NCBI GenBank assembly: GCA_032622095.1
Contig: CP136069.1
Location: forward strand, 6,774,036 to 6,838,035
DNA from: Siphonodentalium dalli
Lineage: Eukaryota > Mollusca > Scaphopoda > Gadilida > Siphonodentaliidae
Length of the DNA stretch: 64,000 nt
Direction: 5' to 3'
This document shows, piece after piece, positions 21,733-34,912 of the stretch. The notes under the pieces were generated by a model. That model was not told where the DNA came from and ran no database searches. It saw only the letters and a program-made list of their open reading frames with translations. Both the position numbers and the translations under genes were made by a program. Within the stretch, counting starts at the first letter, position 1. The number at the start of each line of letters is the position of its first letter.

Positions 21733-22134
21733 GAGCCACAGAATCGTCGAGACTGAACATATAAACCGACCCACAGAATCGTCGAGACTGAACATATAAA
21801 CCGACCCACAGAATCGTCGAGACTGAACATATAAACCGACCCACAGAATCGTCGAGACTGAACATATAAACCGACCCACAGAATCGTCGAGACTGAACAT
21901 ATAAACCGACCCACAGAATCGTCGAGACTGAACATATAAACCGACCCACAGAATCGACCCACAGAATCGACCCACAGAATCGTCGAGACTGAACATATAA
22001 ACCGACCCACAGAATCGTCGAGACTGAACATATAAACCGACCCACAGAATCGTCGAGACTGAACATATAAACCGACCCACAGAATCGTCGAGACTGAACA
22101 TATAAACCGACCCACAGAATCGTCGAGACTAAAC
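21733..22134. repeat. 35-bp minisatellite, about 11 copies
   Basis: The unit runs GAATCGTCGAGACTGAACAT, then ATAAACCGACCCACA. One block near 21947-21980 has an extra tandem 14-bp piece (CGACCCACAGAATC). No unit has a stop in any of the three minus-strand frames, so each frame reads the same 35-residue repeat in a different phase. I consider this non-coding: copies are identical at the DNA level and no start or splice context is seen. Confidence 0.93.
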
Positions 22135-22347
22135 ATATTTAACTGATACCATGAGCAAATTATATACAGTGTATTCATTAATATATGCAAATTATATACA
22201 TTAATGTATGCAAAATGAGCATGCAGGGCTCAAAATCTTTCAAAGGCCTAAAAAACAGACATAACCCGACTGACTGTATTTTGAACTGCCGAGTCTACAC
22301 ATTTTATTGCGAATTCGGAATTATGTGCATGTCTATTACAGACACGT

Positions 22348-22452
22348 GTCAAGGTCTCCCATAGCAGATCAGTCCATTTAGAATGAGGTCCCCAAATGAT
22401 GAATTTCGTGACTAAATTCACCTTCTGGGGGACCTCATTCTGCAAATGTCGA
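22348..22452. mobile_element. Degenerate double-palindrome MITE
   Basis: AGAATGAGGTCCCCAAATGA against TTCTGGGGGACCTCATTCTG, with TGCAAATGTCGAG downstream. A partial relative of 57579-57832. Confidence 0.55.
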
Positions 22453-22835
22453 GCACCATATTTTGAGGTCGGATTTAATGAAAATTTATGTCACTCAAAT
22501 TTTTAAAAGCTGGAAAGGGTATAAAAATTGTGTTCAAACATTGACTTCACTTCACAAATTTCTATAACGCATTAATTTACCAAGTGGCATAATATCAGAC
22601 ATTGCTCCAGATCATAGACCCCCCCACCCTGTTGGGGATCATAGCCCCTGTGTTGGGGAAATTCTGGCACCACGCCAGGACATTTTATTTAAAAAACTTA
22701 CATAGTTCTGCTTGGATAGGAAGTGTAATGTCATGTTTCTTCTGTTTGTCAAAAAGAAGCTCGGCTCCGCCACTGAAAAAGTGAAAACATAGATAAAGTT
22801 TTAAAGATGATCTATCTCTTCCTAAAACACGTTTT

Positions 22836-23275
22836 AAATGCCCACTTAATTTTTGAATCACCAGATCACATTATATACAACATCCAATATTATATAATAT
22901 TTGAACGAGGAAGCTCCAAAACATTGTATTATCAACTTATCCAGTCGAATAAACTGTGAACATGTTGTTTTTGTCAAGGCACCGATGTGTGTTCTGTGCT
23001 TAATTTTGATTTGTTCTGTACTGCCAGTTTATTATTCTCAATGAAAGAGGAATAACTATATCTCTTAGTTGAGAATTATAATGCATTCTGGGGTAAACAA
23101 CGGGGAAAGTCTTAGGGTGAATCTGCGAATCTCTATCACTTAGTGGACACTCCTGGGTCACAGCTGCTTCATATTCTGGTGGAATATAATTTTCGTTCCT
23201 CTTCTAAATGGTATATATGGAATATGTTGTGTATAATGTGAATTGGGCATTCAAAAATTGAGTGGGCCTTTAAAA
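22836..23275. mobile_element. AGGCCCACTTAA-type element
   Basis: It starts ATGCCCACTTAATTTTTGAA and ends AAATTGAGTGGGCCTTTAA. Inside, GAGGAAGCTCCAAAACATTG and TATCAACTTATCC match 58490-59345. Confidence 0.65.
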
Positions 23276-23276
23276 A

Positions 23277-23717
23277 TACTCAATCCGATTAAGCACCCCT
23301 CAATTAATATTTATTTGGCTTCAGGGGTAAACAAATATTTGATTCGAGTAGAGGAACCCACCAATCAAAGCTCAGAGTGATCAGATATAAATTTTTTAAA
23401 TCTATTATTTTTCACCTCCTGGAATATTTAGTGGTGAAGTAAAAGTCAATGAGAAGACCAAAGAGTGGAAGAAGATGGATAACTCTAAAATCAAGTGGCT
23501 TTTTTTGTGTCAGATATTTGACAAACTGGCAAAATTTCATTGTACAAAATGTTGATAAATAACAGGTTTTGGGCAATTTTATACTATAGTGGACTGTGGT
23601 TAGCATTATTTTTGGGCAATTAATCGCTTCTGATAACTGAAGCACCATTTAAAAAAAAAAAATTGTTGTTTGTATGTTGTTATGGGGACCATCAAATCAG
23701 ATTGAGTAACTTTAAAT
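23277..23717. mobile_element. AGGTACTC-type TTAA element, diverged
   Basis: The left end is ACTCAATCCGATTAAG and the right end AATCAGATTGAGTAACTTTAA. Inside are ATTTGATTCGAGTAGAGGAA and AAATCAAGTGGC, as in the copies at 33303 and 55208. Confidence 0.65.
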
Positions 23718-26371
23718 AGTTTTTGGGGTATAAAATAATAGATATGAGTCGAAGACACCTGTCCGGAAACCCTTCATGACCAATGACATTTAATTTTCTT
23801 AATAAAAGTTAAATAATGCTACATGTACATGTACAGAAAAAAACAATTCAAGAACCATATATTCCAAGTTTAATTCATGTGAACTATATTAATTAAACTA
23901 GATGACCACATTTTAACGAGTTTATAAATGATACACTGCAGTCTTTAACACGTCCACTGCCGACGTGCATTCAATTACATGCAAGAGAATTAAACCTAAT
24001 AAACAAGCTAATTTAATTTTTGAGACAGTGCTCAGCATTTTTCAGAGGCATAAAATATAACATTGCTACTTTGCTATATCTCCTATATATATCTAAAAAA
24101 CAAGGTTTGAGTTCCAAATTCACAATAAAATATGTAGGGTCGGCGGTTCAAAATAGGTTCAGTCAGGTTACCAGAAACAAAGCTTTTTTTTAGGCCTAAT
24201 CAGGTCAGGGTGATCGAACCATCAATTGATCTATTATATAACAGCCCGATCGGGCTAAAAAGTATAATAGATTGATTGGTCTTCCTGGCACAGTGCTCAC
24301 TGTTTTAATAGAGGGAACTCTAAATTTCTTGAATATTGAAATTTTGTTTGTTTGAAGATTTAAAATGTTTATATATAGGGAATATGGCAGTGTAGCATGT
24401 TATATTTACGCCTATGAAACATGCCAAGCATTGTTCTTTGAACCCCGGCCCATGACGGCCACCACGCTTTGCGACTCAAAGTACAACGTCAATACCACAC
24501 TGTCTCAAATATTAAATTTGATTCTTAAAATGTTTATATTGCATATTTTCAGTGAATAATTATTCCGTGTCTTTCATTAGTTTCTAAAGAAATCAGATTC
24601 ATAATTATTTTTTTCTTCAAAATATTGGTTGTGTAACATAATTATAGAACAATTTAGAGTGACTCCCCTAATCCCAGATGCATGCGGGCTGTGAAAGACT
24701 GATCCATCTAATTTAGCCTGATTGGGCTATTTGTATTATAGATCGATCGGTGTTCGCCCAGACCTGCCACGGGGAGCTTGTAGCAAAAATATAAAAAAAA
24801 TATACCTTATATACATACCACAGGGGGTGTCACTATTCGGTACGGAATAGCGTAGTACAGCCGTCGCCGTTGAATTTCTGACTCACTGCAACGATTATGG
24901 TACTAGTAAACGGTATTGTCGCCTATATTTCTACTTCCAAAAGTGATAGAAACCTTCCTTACCATGTATAATGCTGTAGAATGCAGATATAAACCTGTTT
25001 TATACTGTCAAGTGGTAGAAATCTTTCTAATCTAAGCGTAAACATGGGCCGATTCACCATTAATCGTGGCAACATAATGCCCTCTTTCTGATTGGTCGAT
25101 ATTCATGTGGCTTTGTTTACGAAAACACGGTCCGAAAAAGAAAATAAATTGTGTATATCGACCAATGTGAAAGAGTCACATTTGCTAATACCGTGTGCGT
25201 AACGTAACTATCACAAAAATAACGTACTCTGATTACAACTTATCGCCAATATCATGCTTAAGACATTTTAAACATATCATTTTCGGCTTGTTTTATTTTA
25301 TTTTTATGAAAAGGAATAACAAATGGGGTACCGCCTACCGGTAATAAATAATATATATAACGACAAATAGAATCAAACTGGTCATTTTCCCGTGAAACTT
25401 GGTAGGCCTACAGCTGGCAAGCAAGGTACGAAAATTGGTGAAATCTGAGTACGAACGTCGGAGTGTTCCCCTATCGTATTCCGATAATCACCAACCGTGG
25501 AGTGCATGTTAGTGATTTGATTTGAAGCAATTTTTTCTCACTTCAAAGTATACAAAAATTGTTTTTAGACATTCCACTGCATTTGAGTTTTGACAGTGTA
25601 AGGAGGTTTTTATTCACTTTTGAAAGAAGAAAAACAAGCGACAATGCCGTTTACGCGGCCATAATTGGTTCGGTGAGTCAGAAATGCAACAAATTTAGGG
25701 AATCGGAAACCGAACATTGTCTAGCCTTGTCTTATATATTATATATTATGTAAATACTGTTTTCGACAAAGTGACTGTGAAACCTGCTACTGGCTTTCCA
25801 CTAAATTCCAGTATGGAATAATGGTGAATGGCAAAATTTCCATATTAAATTCGAATCATTGGCCTGACGAGATCACAAGGGAATATAAGGAACAAATGTT
25901 AGCCTTTACTCCGCTATCCTGGGCCTTGGGCCGCATATAAAGTCACTCACTCAACACCAAATTGACCAAACGCCGGAGTGACACCGTTTTCAAGAACGCG
26001 AAATTTGGTAACAAGGTTTAGAAATTCGTTGATATTTACAAAAACACTCACCTAAATTCTAATGTTATATTCATATTTTTGGTATAAGTATGTGCGGTTT
26101 ATGACTGTTTAGACTTATCATGTAAATAATACGCCGAATGTCATATATTTAGAAAAGTACAGTGACTATTTTATAAACAAATTCTCGGAAATTTAAAAAT
26201 GCGACTTCGGAAACGGACAATAATTGTATTTAATGTAATTGTCAATGACATTGAAGCTCAACAATGTTTTGACATGACGGGGCGTGCGGTTGCATTTAGT
26301 CCACTGTATTTATGGCTTTTTTTTACCTGGAACTAATAGCAACACATTGTTTCTTCACCGGAATAAGTACA
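23718..26371. other. Mostly unique DNA; two small hairpins, no firm gene
   Basis: Two related hairpins (CAATTGATCTATTATA... near 24223 and CCATCTAATTTAGCCTGATT near 24709) carry an inverted AGCCCGATCGGGCT core. The stretch 24840-25760 is less repetitive and richer in CpG than its surroundings. At 25570-25671 a possible exon is framed by TTGTTTTTAG and TTCG|GTGAGT, and its only open frame includes FTFERRKTSDNAVYAAIIGS. I do not recognise that sequence and cannot link it to other exons. Confidence 0.35.
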
Positions 26372-26700
26372 TTGAAGGTACTCAATCCGACCATACGGTC
26401 TCCCACACCATATCATCAAGTTACAACAACAACAAAATAATGCTAACCAATATGTCAACTATGGTATAAAATTTCTCAAAATGTGTTAATTATCACCATG
26501 TTGTTCAACGAAATATGGTCGTATTATCACTTGAGTATTACAAAATTACCACTTGATTTTAGAGCTAATTGTCTTAAACTGCAATTTTGTCCGAGACCGT
26601 CTGTTTAACGAATAAGTGAGCATCTCGATAAATAACAATTTTTTAAAATCGATTCGATACCTGATCAATCCTCACCTCGATACAAATATTTTTTTTACCC
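26372..26700. mobile_element. AGGTACTC-type element, left part
   Basis: GAAGGTACTCAATCCGACCA, then CATATCATCAAGTTACAACA and CTTGATTTTAGAGCTAATTG, follow the family order. The right end is replaced by a poly-C tract (26699-26709). Confidence 0.55.
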
Positions 26701-26706
26701 CCCCCC

Positions 26707-26840
26707 CCCTAAGCGCAATAAGAAAACACAATAAGAATATATATTGTGCTTAAGCACAATTAGAGATTCCTTATTGCACTTAAGTGCAATAATGAGATAT
26801 TCCTTATTGTGCTTAAGCGCAATTAGATATTCCCAATTCC
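26707..26840. repeat. TTAAGCGCAATT short palindrome repeat
   Basis: Several copies of GCTTAAGCGCAATTAGA and AGAGATTCCTTATTGCAC, themselves palindromic (TTGTGCTTAAGCACAA). Related blocks lie at 52932-53280, 61100-61200 and 62115-62370. Confidence 0.7.
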
Positions 26841-26919
26841 CTGCATGGCCCGGATAGATTGTCTGGTGTATCCATGAGAATTAAAGTACTACTAATCAGT
26901 TAATAATTTATTTGGCCGC

Positions 26920-27180
26920 AAAGTCGACCCAACGAAGCAAGATCCACAGACACAAAGAACACATGCATATGCAGTCCAAATACAAACAAGACAAATAATA
27001 AGCGACACATGTTAAAACAATACACATGCTACATATGTAAGTGATTTGACAAACTCAAACTAAATAAATACACACATGGACACACACATAAACAAATAAC
27101 AAAAACAAAAACAAAAAAACAAAAAATTTACTAGCCCTGTTAGGCTCTCAAATCGGAAGACCTTGCTTCGTTGGAGTCAA
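26920..27180. repeat. Small element with inverted ends
   Basis: TCGACCCAACGAAGCAAGAT near 26924 is inverted as ACCTTGCTTCGTTGGAGTCA near 27160. The interior is A-rich. A different short inverted-repeat family from the others here. Confidence 0.6.
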
Positions 27181-27472
27181 TTTACTAAATGACAATACAA
27201 TGAATTCGCGCGAAAAAGGTGTGATAGCTCATTAATTAACTGCGCCAATAATTTTCTCGATAGAGCAACCAATGAGCGAATGAATAGCGCTCTCTTATTG
27301 GATATGCAAATGAGGGTTTCTCTATCTGTGATTAGCGACACTAGTCTTGTCAGGTACCTCTCTGATTTGATTTCTATGCCTAAACCACTTGGGAATTACG
27401 CAATTTGTAAACAAATACTACTATTGCGCTTAACCTTTTCAGTGCCAAGTCCAATTTTTGTATCAAAGCATA

Positions 27473-27563
27473 TTTCCTTGATCATTTTTCAAATTTATTG
27501 ATTATAATAATGTGATACATTGATGGAAGAGCTAAATTTGAAAAATGATCAAGGAAATATGGG
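27473..27563. repeat. Hairpin inside the left terminus of the giant element
   Basis: TTCCTTGATCATTTTTCAAA and TTTGAAAAATGATCAAGGAA form a ~25-bp stem. It is absent from the right terminus, so it is probably a later insertion. Confidence 0.75.
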
Positions 27564-27566
27564 TCC

Positions 27567-30500
27567 GTGAAGTTAGCACAACATTCAACATTCAACATTC
27601 GTTCAACATTCGCGTGAAGTTGGCACAACATTCAACATTCAACATTCGTTCAACATTCGAATTTTCTTGTACATAAGTTTTTTTAACGTGAATGGATTAA
27701 GTGGGTCGTATATATAGCACTCCTATCAAAATTAGAGTATTCGATACTTCGATGCTCATTTTTGAGCAATTTTAACATTCGATTTTTCATGTACGTAAAT
27801 TGTTTTAACGTGAATGGATTTAATGGGTCGTATATATGGCACTCCTATCAAAATGAGTATTCGATATTTCGACGCTCATTTTTGAGCAATTTCAATTCCG
27901 GGGGAGAGAGAGGGCACATCATATACGCATGACCGGATCGGGCCCATATATGCAGGCATTGTACCCTGATGGTACTTTAATTATCCATGGGGCCCATGCC
28001 TATCGTGTGTGGTTTTCGCTGGCGAATGTTGGACAGAAAGAACATTCAACATTCGTTCAACATTCGCGTGAAGTTGGCACAACATTCAACATTCAACATT
28101 CGTTCAACATTCGAATTTTCTTGTACATAAGTTTTTTTAACGTGAATGGATTAAGTGGGTCGTATATATAGCACTCCTATCAAAATTAGAGTAATCGATA
28201 CTTCGATGCTCATTTTTGAGCAATTTTAACATTCGATTTTTCATGTACGTAAATTGTTTTAACGTGAATGGATTTAATGGGTCGTATATATGGCACTCCT
28301 ATCAAAATGAGTATTCGATATTTCGACGCTCATTTTTGAGCAATTTCAATTCCGGGGGAGAGAGAGGGCACATCATATACGCATGACCGGATCGGGCCCA
28401 TATATGCAGGCATTGTACCCTGGTGGTACTTTAATTATCCATAGGGCCCATGCCTATCGTGTGTGGTTTTCGCTGGCGAATGTTGGACAGAAAGAACATT
28501 CAACATTCGTTCAACATTCGCGTGAAGTTGGCACAACATTCAACATTCAACATTCGTTCAACATTCGAATTTTCTTGTACATAAGTTTTTTTAACGTGAA
28601 TGGATTAAGTGGGTCGTATATATAGCACTCCTATCAAAATTAGAGTAATCGATACTTCGATGCTCATTTTTGAGCAATTTTAACATTCGATTTTTCATGT
28701 ACGTAAATTGTTTTAACGTGAATGGATTTAATGGGTCGTATATATAGCACTCCTATCAAAATGAGTATTCGATATTTCGACGCTCATTTTTGAGCAATTT
28801 CAATTCCGGGGGAGAGAGAGGGCACATCATATACGCATGATCGGATCGGGCCCATATATGCAGGCATTGTACCCTGATGGTACTTTAATTATCCATAGGG
28901 CCCACGCCTATCATGTGTGGTTTTCGCTGGCGAATGTTGGACAGAAAGAACATTCAACATTCGTTCAACATTCGCGTGAAGTTGGCACAACATTCAACAT
29001 TCAACATTCGTTCAACATTCGAATTTTCTTGTACATAAGTTTTTTTAACGTGAATGGATTAAGTGGGTCGTATATATAGCACTCCTATCAAAATTAGAGT
29101 AATCGATACTTCGATGCTCATTTTTGAGCAATTTCAACATTCGATTTTTCATGTACGTAAATTGTTTTAACGTGAATGGATTTAATGGGTCGTATATATG
29201 GCACTCCTATCAAAATGAGTATTCGATATTTCGACGCTCATTTTTGAGCAATTTCAATTCCGGGGGAGAGAGAGGGCACATCATATACGCATGATCGGAT
29301 CGGGCCCATATATGCAGGCATTGTACCCTGATGGTACTTTAATTATCCATAGGGCCCACGCCTATCATGTGTGGTTTTCGCTGGCGAATGTTGGACAGAA
29401 AGAACATTCAACATTCGTTCAACATTCCCGTGAAGTTGGCACAACATTCAACATTCAACATTCGTTCAACATTCGAATTTTCTTGTACATAAGTTTTTTT
29501 AACGTGAATGGATTAAGTGGGTCGTATATATAGCACTCCTATCAAAATTAGAGTATTCGATACTTCGATGCTCATTTTTGAGCAATTTTAACATTCGATT
29601 TTTCATGTACGTAAATTGTTTTAACGTGAATGGATTTAGTGTGTCGTATATATAGCACTCCTATCAAAATGAGTATTCGATATTTCGACGCTCATTTTTG
29701 AGCAATTTCAATTCCGGAGGAGAGAGAGGGCACATCATATACGCATGATCGGATCGGGCCCATATATGCAGGCATTGTACCCTGATGGTACGTTAATTAT
29801 CCATAGGGCCCACGCCTATCGTGTGTGGTTTTCGCTGGCGAATGTTGGACAGAAAGAACATTCAACATTCGTTCAACATTCGCGTGAAGTTGGCACAACA
29901 TTCAACATTCAACATTCGTTCAACATTCGAATTTTCTTGTACATAAGTTTTTTTAACGTGAATGGATTAAGTGGGTCGTATATATAGCACTCCTATCAAA
30001 ATTAGAGTAATCGATACTTCGATGCTCATTTTTGAGCAATTTCAACATTCGATTTTTCATGTACGTAAATTGTTTTAACGTGAATGGATTTAATGGGTCG
30101 TATATATGGCACTCCTATCAAAATGAGTATTCGATATTTCGACGCTCATTTTTGAGCAATTTCAATTCCGGGGGAGAGAGAGGGCACATCATATACGCAT
30201 GATCGGATCGGGCCCATATATGCAGGCATTGTACCCTGGTGGTACTTTAATTATCCATAGGGCCCACGCCTATCATGTGTGGTTTTCGCTGGCGAATGTT
30301 GGACAGAAAGAACATTCAACATTCGTTCAACATTCGCGTGAAGTTGGCACAACATTCAACATTCAACATTCGTTCAACATTCGAATTTTCTTGTACATAA
30401 GTTTTTTTAACGTGAATGGATTAAGTGGGTCGTATATATAGCACTCCTATCAAAATTAGAGTATTCGATACTTCGATGCTCATTTTTGAGCAATTTTAAC

Positions 30501-32800
30501 ATTCGATTTTTCATGTACGTAAATTGTTTTAACGTGAATGGATTTAGTGTGTCGTATATATAGCACTCCTATCAAAATGAGTATTCGATATTTCGACGCT
30601 CATTTTTGAGCAATTTCAATTCCGGAGGAGAGAGAGGGCACATCATATACGCATGATCGGATCGGGCCCATATATGCAGGCATTGTACCCTGATGGTACT
30701 TTAATTATCCATAGGGCCCACGCCTATCGTGTGTGGTTTTCGCTGGCGAATGTTGGACAGAAAGAACATTCAACATTCGTTCAACATTCGCGTGAAGTTG
30801 GCACAACATTCAACATTCGTTCAACATTCGAATTTTCTTGTACATAAGTTTTTTTAACGTGAATGGATTAAGTGGGTCGTATATATAGCACTCCTATCAA
30901 AATTAGAGTATTCGATACTTCGATGCTCATTTTTGAGCAATTTTAACATTCGATTTTTCTTGTACATAAATTGTTTTAATGTGAATGGATTTAGTGGGTC
31001 GTATACATAGCACTCCTATCAAAATGAGTATTGGATACCTCGACGCTCATTTTTGAGCAATTTCAAATCACGCTCATTTTTGAGCAATTTCAATTCCGGG
31101 GGAAAGAGGGGGCACATCATATACGCATGATTGGATCGGGCCCATATATGCAGGCATTATACCCTGATGGTATTTTAATTATCCATAGGGCCCACGCCTA
31201 GCATGTGTGGTTTTCGCTGACGAATGTTGAACAGAAAGAACATGCAACATTCGTTCAACATTCGCGTGAAGTTGGCACAACATTCAACATTCAACATTCG
31301 TTCAACATTCGAATTTTCTTGTGCATTTGTTTTTGAACGTGAATGGATTGAGTGGGTCGTATATATAGCACCCCTATCAAAATTAGAGTATTCGATACTT
31401 CGATGCTCATTTTTGAGCAATTTTAACATTCGATTTTTCTTGTACATAAATTGTTTTAATGTGAATGGATTTAGTGGGTCGTATACATAGCACTCCTATC
31501 AAAATGAGTATTGGATACCTCGACGCTCATTTTTGAGCAATTTCAAATCACGCTCATTTTTGAGTAATTTCAATTCCTGGGGAAAGAGGGGGCACATCAT
31601 ATACGCATGATCGGATCGGGCCCATATATGCAGGCATTATACCCTGATGGTACTTTAATTCTCCATAGGGCCCACGCCTAGCATGTGTGGTTTTCGCTGA
31701 CGAATGTTGAACAGAAAGAACATGCAACATTCGTTCAACATTCGCGTGAAGTTGGCACAACATTCAACATTCGTTCAATATTCGAATTTTCTTGTACATT
31801 TGTTTTTGAACGTGAATGGATTGAGTGGGTCGTATATATAGCACACCTATCAAAATTAGAGTATTCGATACTTCGATGCTCATTTTTGAGCAATTTTAAC
31901 ATTCGATTTTTCTTGTACGTAAATTGTTTTAACGTGAATGGATTTAGTGGGTCGTATATATAGCACTCCTATCAAAATGAGTATTCGATATTTCGACGCT
32001 CATTTTTGAGCAATTTCAAATCACGCTCATTTTTGAGTAATTTCAATTCCGGGGGAAAGAGGGGGCACATCATATACGCATGATCGGTCGGGCCCATATA
32101 TGCAGGCATTATACCCTGATGGTACTTTAATTCTCCATAGGGCCCACGCCTAGCATGTGTGGTTTTCGCTGGCGAATGTTGAACAGAAAGAACATGCAGC
32201 ATTCGTTCAACATTCGAATTTTCTTGTACATTTGTTTTTGAACGTGAATGGATTTAGTGGGTCGTATATATAGCACTCCTATCAAAATGAGTATTCAATA
32301 CTTCGATGCTAATTTTTGAGCAATTTTAAGATTCGATTTTTCTTGTACATAAATTGTTTTAACGTGAATGGATTTAGTGGGTCGTATATATATAGCACTC
32401 CTATCAAAATGAGTATTCGATACTTCGATGCTCATTTTTGAGCAATTTTAACATTCGATTTTTCTTGTACATAAATTGTTTTAACGTGAATGGATTTAGT
32501 GGGTCGTATATATATAGCACTCCTATCAAAATGAGTATTGGATACTTCGACGCTCATTTTTGAGCAATTTCAATTCCGGAGGAGAGAGAGGGGCACATCA
32601 TATACGCATGATCGGTTCGGGCCCATATATGCAGGGACTGTACCCTGATGGTACTTTAATTCTCCATAGGCCCACGCCTATAGCATGTGTGGTTTTCGCT
32701 GGCGAATGTTAAACAGAAAGAACATTCAACATTCGTTCAACATTCGTGTGAAGTTGGCACAACATTCAACATTCGTTCAACATTCGATTTTTCTTGTTCA
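27567..32800 (+). repeat. Left arm: 454-bp tandem repeat, about 11 units
   Basis: Units start with clear 454-bp spacing at equivalent points (27929, 28383, 28837, 29291, 29745, 30199, 30653) and are almost identical. Later units (31.1-32.8 kb) are diverged and of variable length. Each unit holds two ~125-bp sub-repeats (CTCATTTTTGAGCAATTT, AACGTGAATGGATT, GGGTCGTATATA), a GGGCCCATATATGCAGGCAT spacer and clustered ACATTCAACATTCGTTCAAC. The variant TTTAGTGTGTCG recurs every 908 bp, which suggests a two-unit higher-order repeat. The 80-codon frames in every unit are by-products. Confidence 0.95.
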
Positions 32801-33302
32801 TAATTTTTTTTTACCCCTTCCGCCTACAACCCATTTGTGAAATTTTGAATGTGGTCATGCATGTTACAGTACAGGACACGATGAAAATGATGATGGATAT
32901 GATCTAGACATTGATTATTTTTTCTCTCTCCGTCTGTCTGCGAGAAATTCACGTTCTTGTTGTTCTCGTTGCTGTAATACTTTTTGGAGCTCTGCACGTT
33001 CAGCTTAATTGCACTTCTGCTATCAGATTCTGACTGTTTCTTATGAGCTCCGCAACAAATCAGTCAACAACAAATCAGTTGAATATTTACCAGTTGTATG
33101 TTTACACAAACATGTTTTCACAACAATTCAAACTCAGTGGATTCATGCTGATACCAATCACTGACCATTCATCATCGCGTGTCTGTTTATACAACGATAT
33201 GAAGGGATCACACGCGCGTGTTTATACAAACAGTTGATTACCGATAAGGCATGCACACGATAACTGTTTTCTAAAGCCAGAACATCACCGAAATGCTTAG
33301 AG
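32801..33302. other. Unique spacer inside the giant element
   Basis: No gene recognised. AACAAATCAGT is repeated twice near 33053. Confidence 0.4.
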
Positions 33303-33768
33303 TTAAAGGTACTCAACCCGATAAAACTCCTCTCAATTACTATTTCAATGGCTTCGGGGGTCAACAATATTTGATTCGAGTCGAGGAAGTCACCCATCAA
33401 AGCTCAGATTTGTTAGATATCGATTTTAAAAATCTATTATTTTTCATTATCGGGAATACTATCTGGCCCAGAACTGAGTCAAAATTGCCACTTGATTTTA
33501 GAGTTATCCATCCTTGTCTGTTTGAATAGATTTGGAGAACACATCCAGAGCAGATTACGGCAGTTAGCAGTACTCATCTCGAGTTTATAACAAATTTCAA
33601 AAATCAATATCTAATAACTCTGAGCTTTGTTTGATGGGTTCCTCGACTCGAATCAAATATTTTTTACCCCCAAAGCCAAAGAAATAGTAATATAGGACCC
33701 TCCGATCGGATTGTTGTTGTTGGAATCTGTTGAGATGGGGACCCTCTTTACGGGTTGAGTACCTTTAA
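33303..33768. mobile_element. AGGTACTCAACCCG-type TTAA element, compact copy
   Basis: TTAA at 33303 and 33765 bound TTAAAGGTACTCAACCCG and CGGGTTGAGTACCTTTAA, perfect 18-bp inverted ends. Inside, ATTTGATTCGAGTCGAGGAA is inverted as TTCCTCGACTCGAATCAAAT. It is non-coding. TTAA duplications fit piggyBac- or Kolobok-type transposition. Confidence 0.85.
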
Positions 33769-34207
33769 GTGATAAGAAATCATAATTATATATATGTCCA
33801 ATTTGAATTCATAAATATAATTTAGAACTGGAAAGTAAAAATTCAAGCATGAGTTTACGGGGTCCGTTAGGTCTGTTCCAAACGACGGATTTTTGTCGAC
33901 TCGAATCTAATTGTATTAAATCCGTCGGTGATGCGATTGCGGTCAACTTTGTTTCAGACGGACGCATCTTCGTCGCGTCGAATATAATGCATCGGTCGAT
34001 TTATTTAAAGGTGCACCACCGGTTACCGTCACAAAATGGTCATCCGTAGATATATATAGAGCCCTATATACCGGTATATTATACATATATGATCATATAT
34101 ACCAAGATGCAGTACAAATTATGTATATGTATATGCGCGATGGTAGCGCGAATATATGTGCAAGTGTATATATGAGGATGTATATAGTACATATATAGTT
34201 ATTATTA
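33769..34207. other. Spacer before the Helitron array; TA-rich
   Basis: The part 33850-34050 is less AT-rich and has an open frame of 66 codons with no recognisable motif. 34050-34205 is a TA/CATATA-rich tract that ends in ATTATT, followed by the first Helitron-like start. Confidence 0.4.
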
Positions 34208-34912
34208 TCTACTATATATTTTGAGAACTACGTATATATGTGTGTGTGTGTGTGTGTGTGTACATTTGTCCAAACGGCTGGCTCGATTGAGCTCAAACTT
34301 CCTATATCTAAGGGTAAAATCCCACGGGAATGATCGTCGCGGCGTTTTTGGGGAAGCTCCGACCACCCGTTCTTCACTCCCAGTCACAAAACGGCTTTGC
34401 GGAGTTAATCTGGTTGATAGTTAAAGAGCGTTCCTATCCGCAGTGTCGTTGATAAAGAGCGTATGTGCGTAATGTGATTCTTATGTCTGTATACAGACAT
34501 GAGCGTGTTGTGTGATTTTTACGTACTTAGGGCTTCCTAGGAAAGGGGTTCGGTCAGTTTTTTCCGCCCTAGGTGATCTTCACCTTGAAACGGGTACCCG
34601 AAATGATATATATGTGATCTTCACCTTGAAACGGGTACCCACAAATTATATATATGTGTGTGTCCTTTATAGACTCGAACCGATTGAGCTCAAACTTGCT
34701 ACCTACGAGAAGTGTCATGGACGGGTTAAATTGTGACCCCGACCTGACCTTGACCTTGAAAATGATGAATTCAAGGTCAAATCGGGTAAAACTGGCGGAT
34801 TCCGACGAAATTTTACACCTAGGTGCAGCATACGTGTCTCGGAAGCTGTTGCAATTGCTTTTTCGAACAAAGCGAAGGGACGAATGCCACCTGTGGCGGG
34901 CTAACCTGCTAG
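34208..34912 (+). mobile_element. Helitron-like unit 1 (705 bp)
   Basis: It begins TCTACTATATATTTTGAG after a flanking A. It ends with an imperfect CCACCTGTGGCGGG hairpin, then CTAACCTG, then CTAG followed by T. Helitrons start with TC, end with a short hairpin about 10 nt before CTRR, and sit between A and T, so this fits well. A (GT)n tract follows the start, and TGACCTTGACCTTGAA motifs lie near 34747. Confidence 0.8.

Noticed and set aside
27929..30847. Seven near-identical 64-80-codon plus-strand frames, 454 bp apart
   Set aside because: They are one chance frame copied by the 454-bp tandem repeat. Differences between copies are not biased to silent sites, and no domain, start or splice context is seen.
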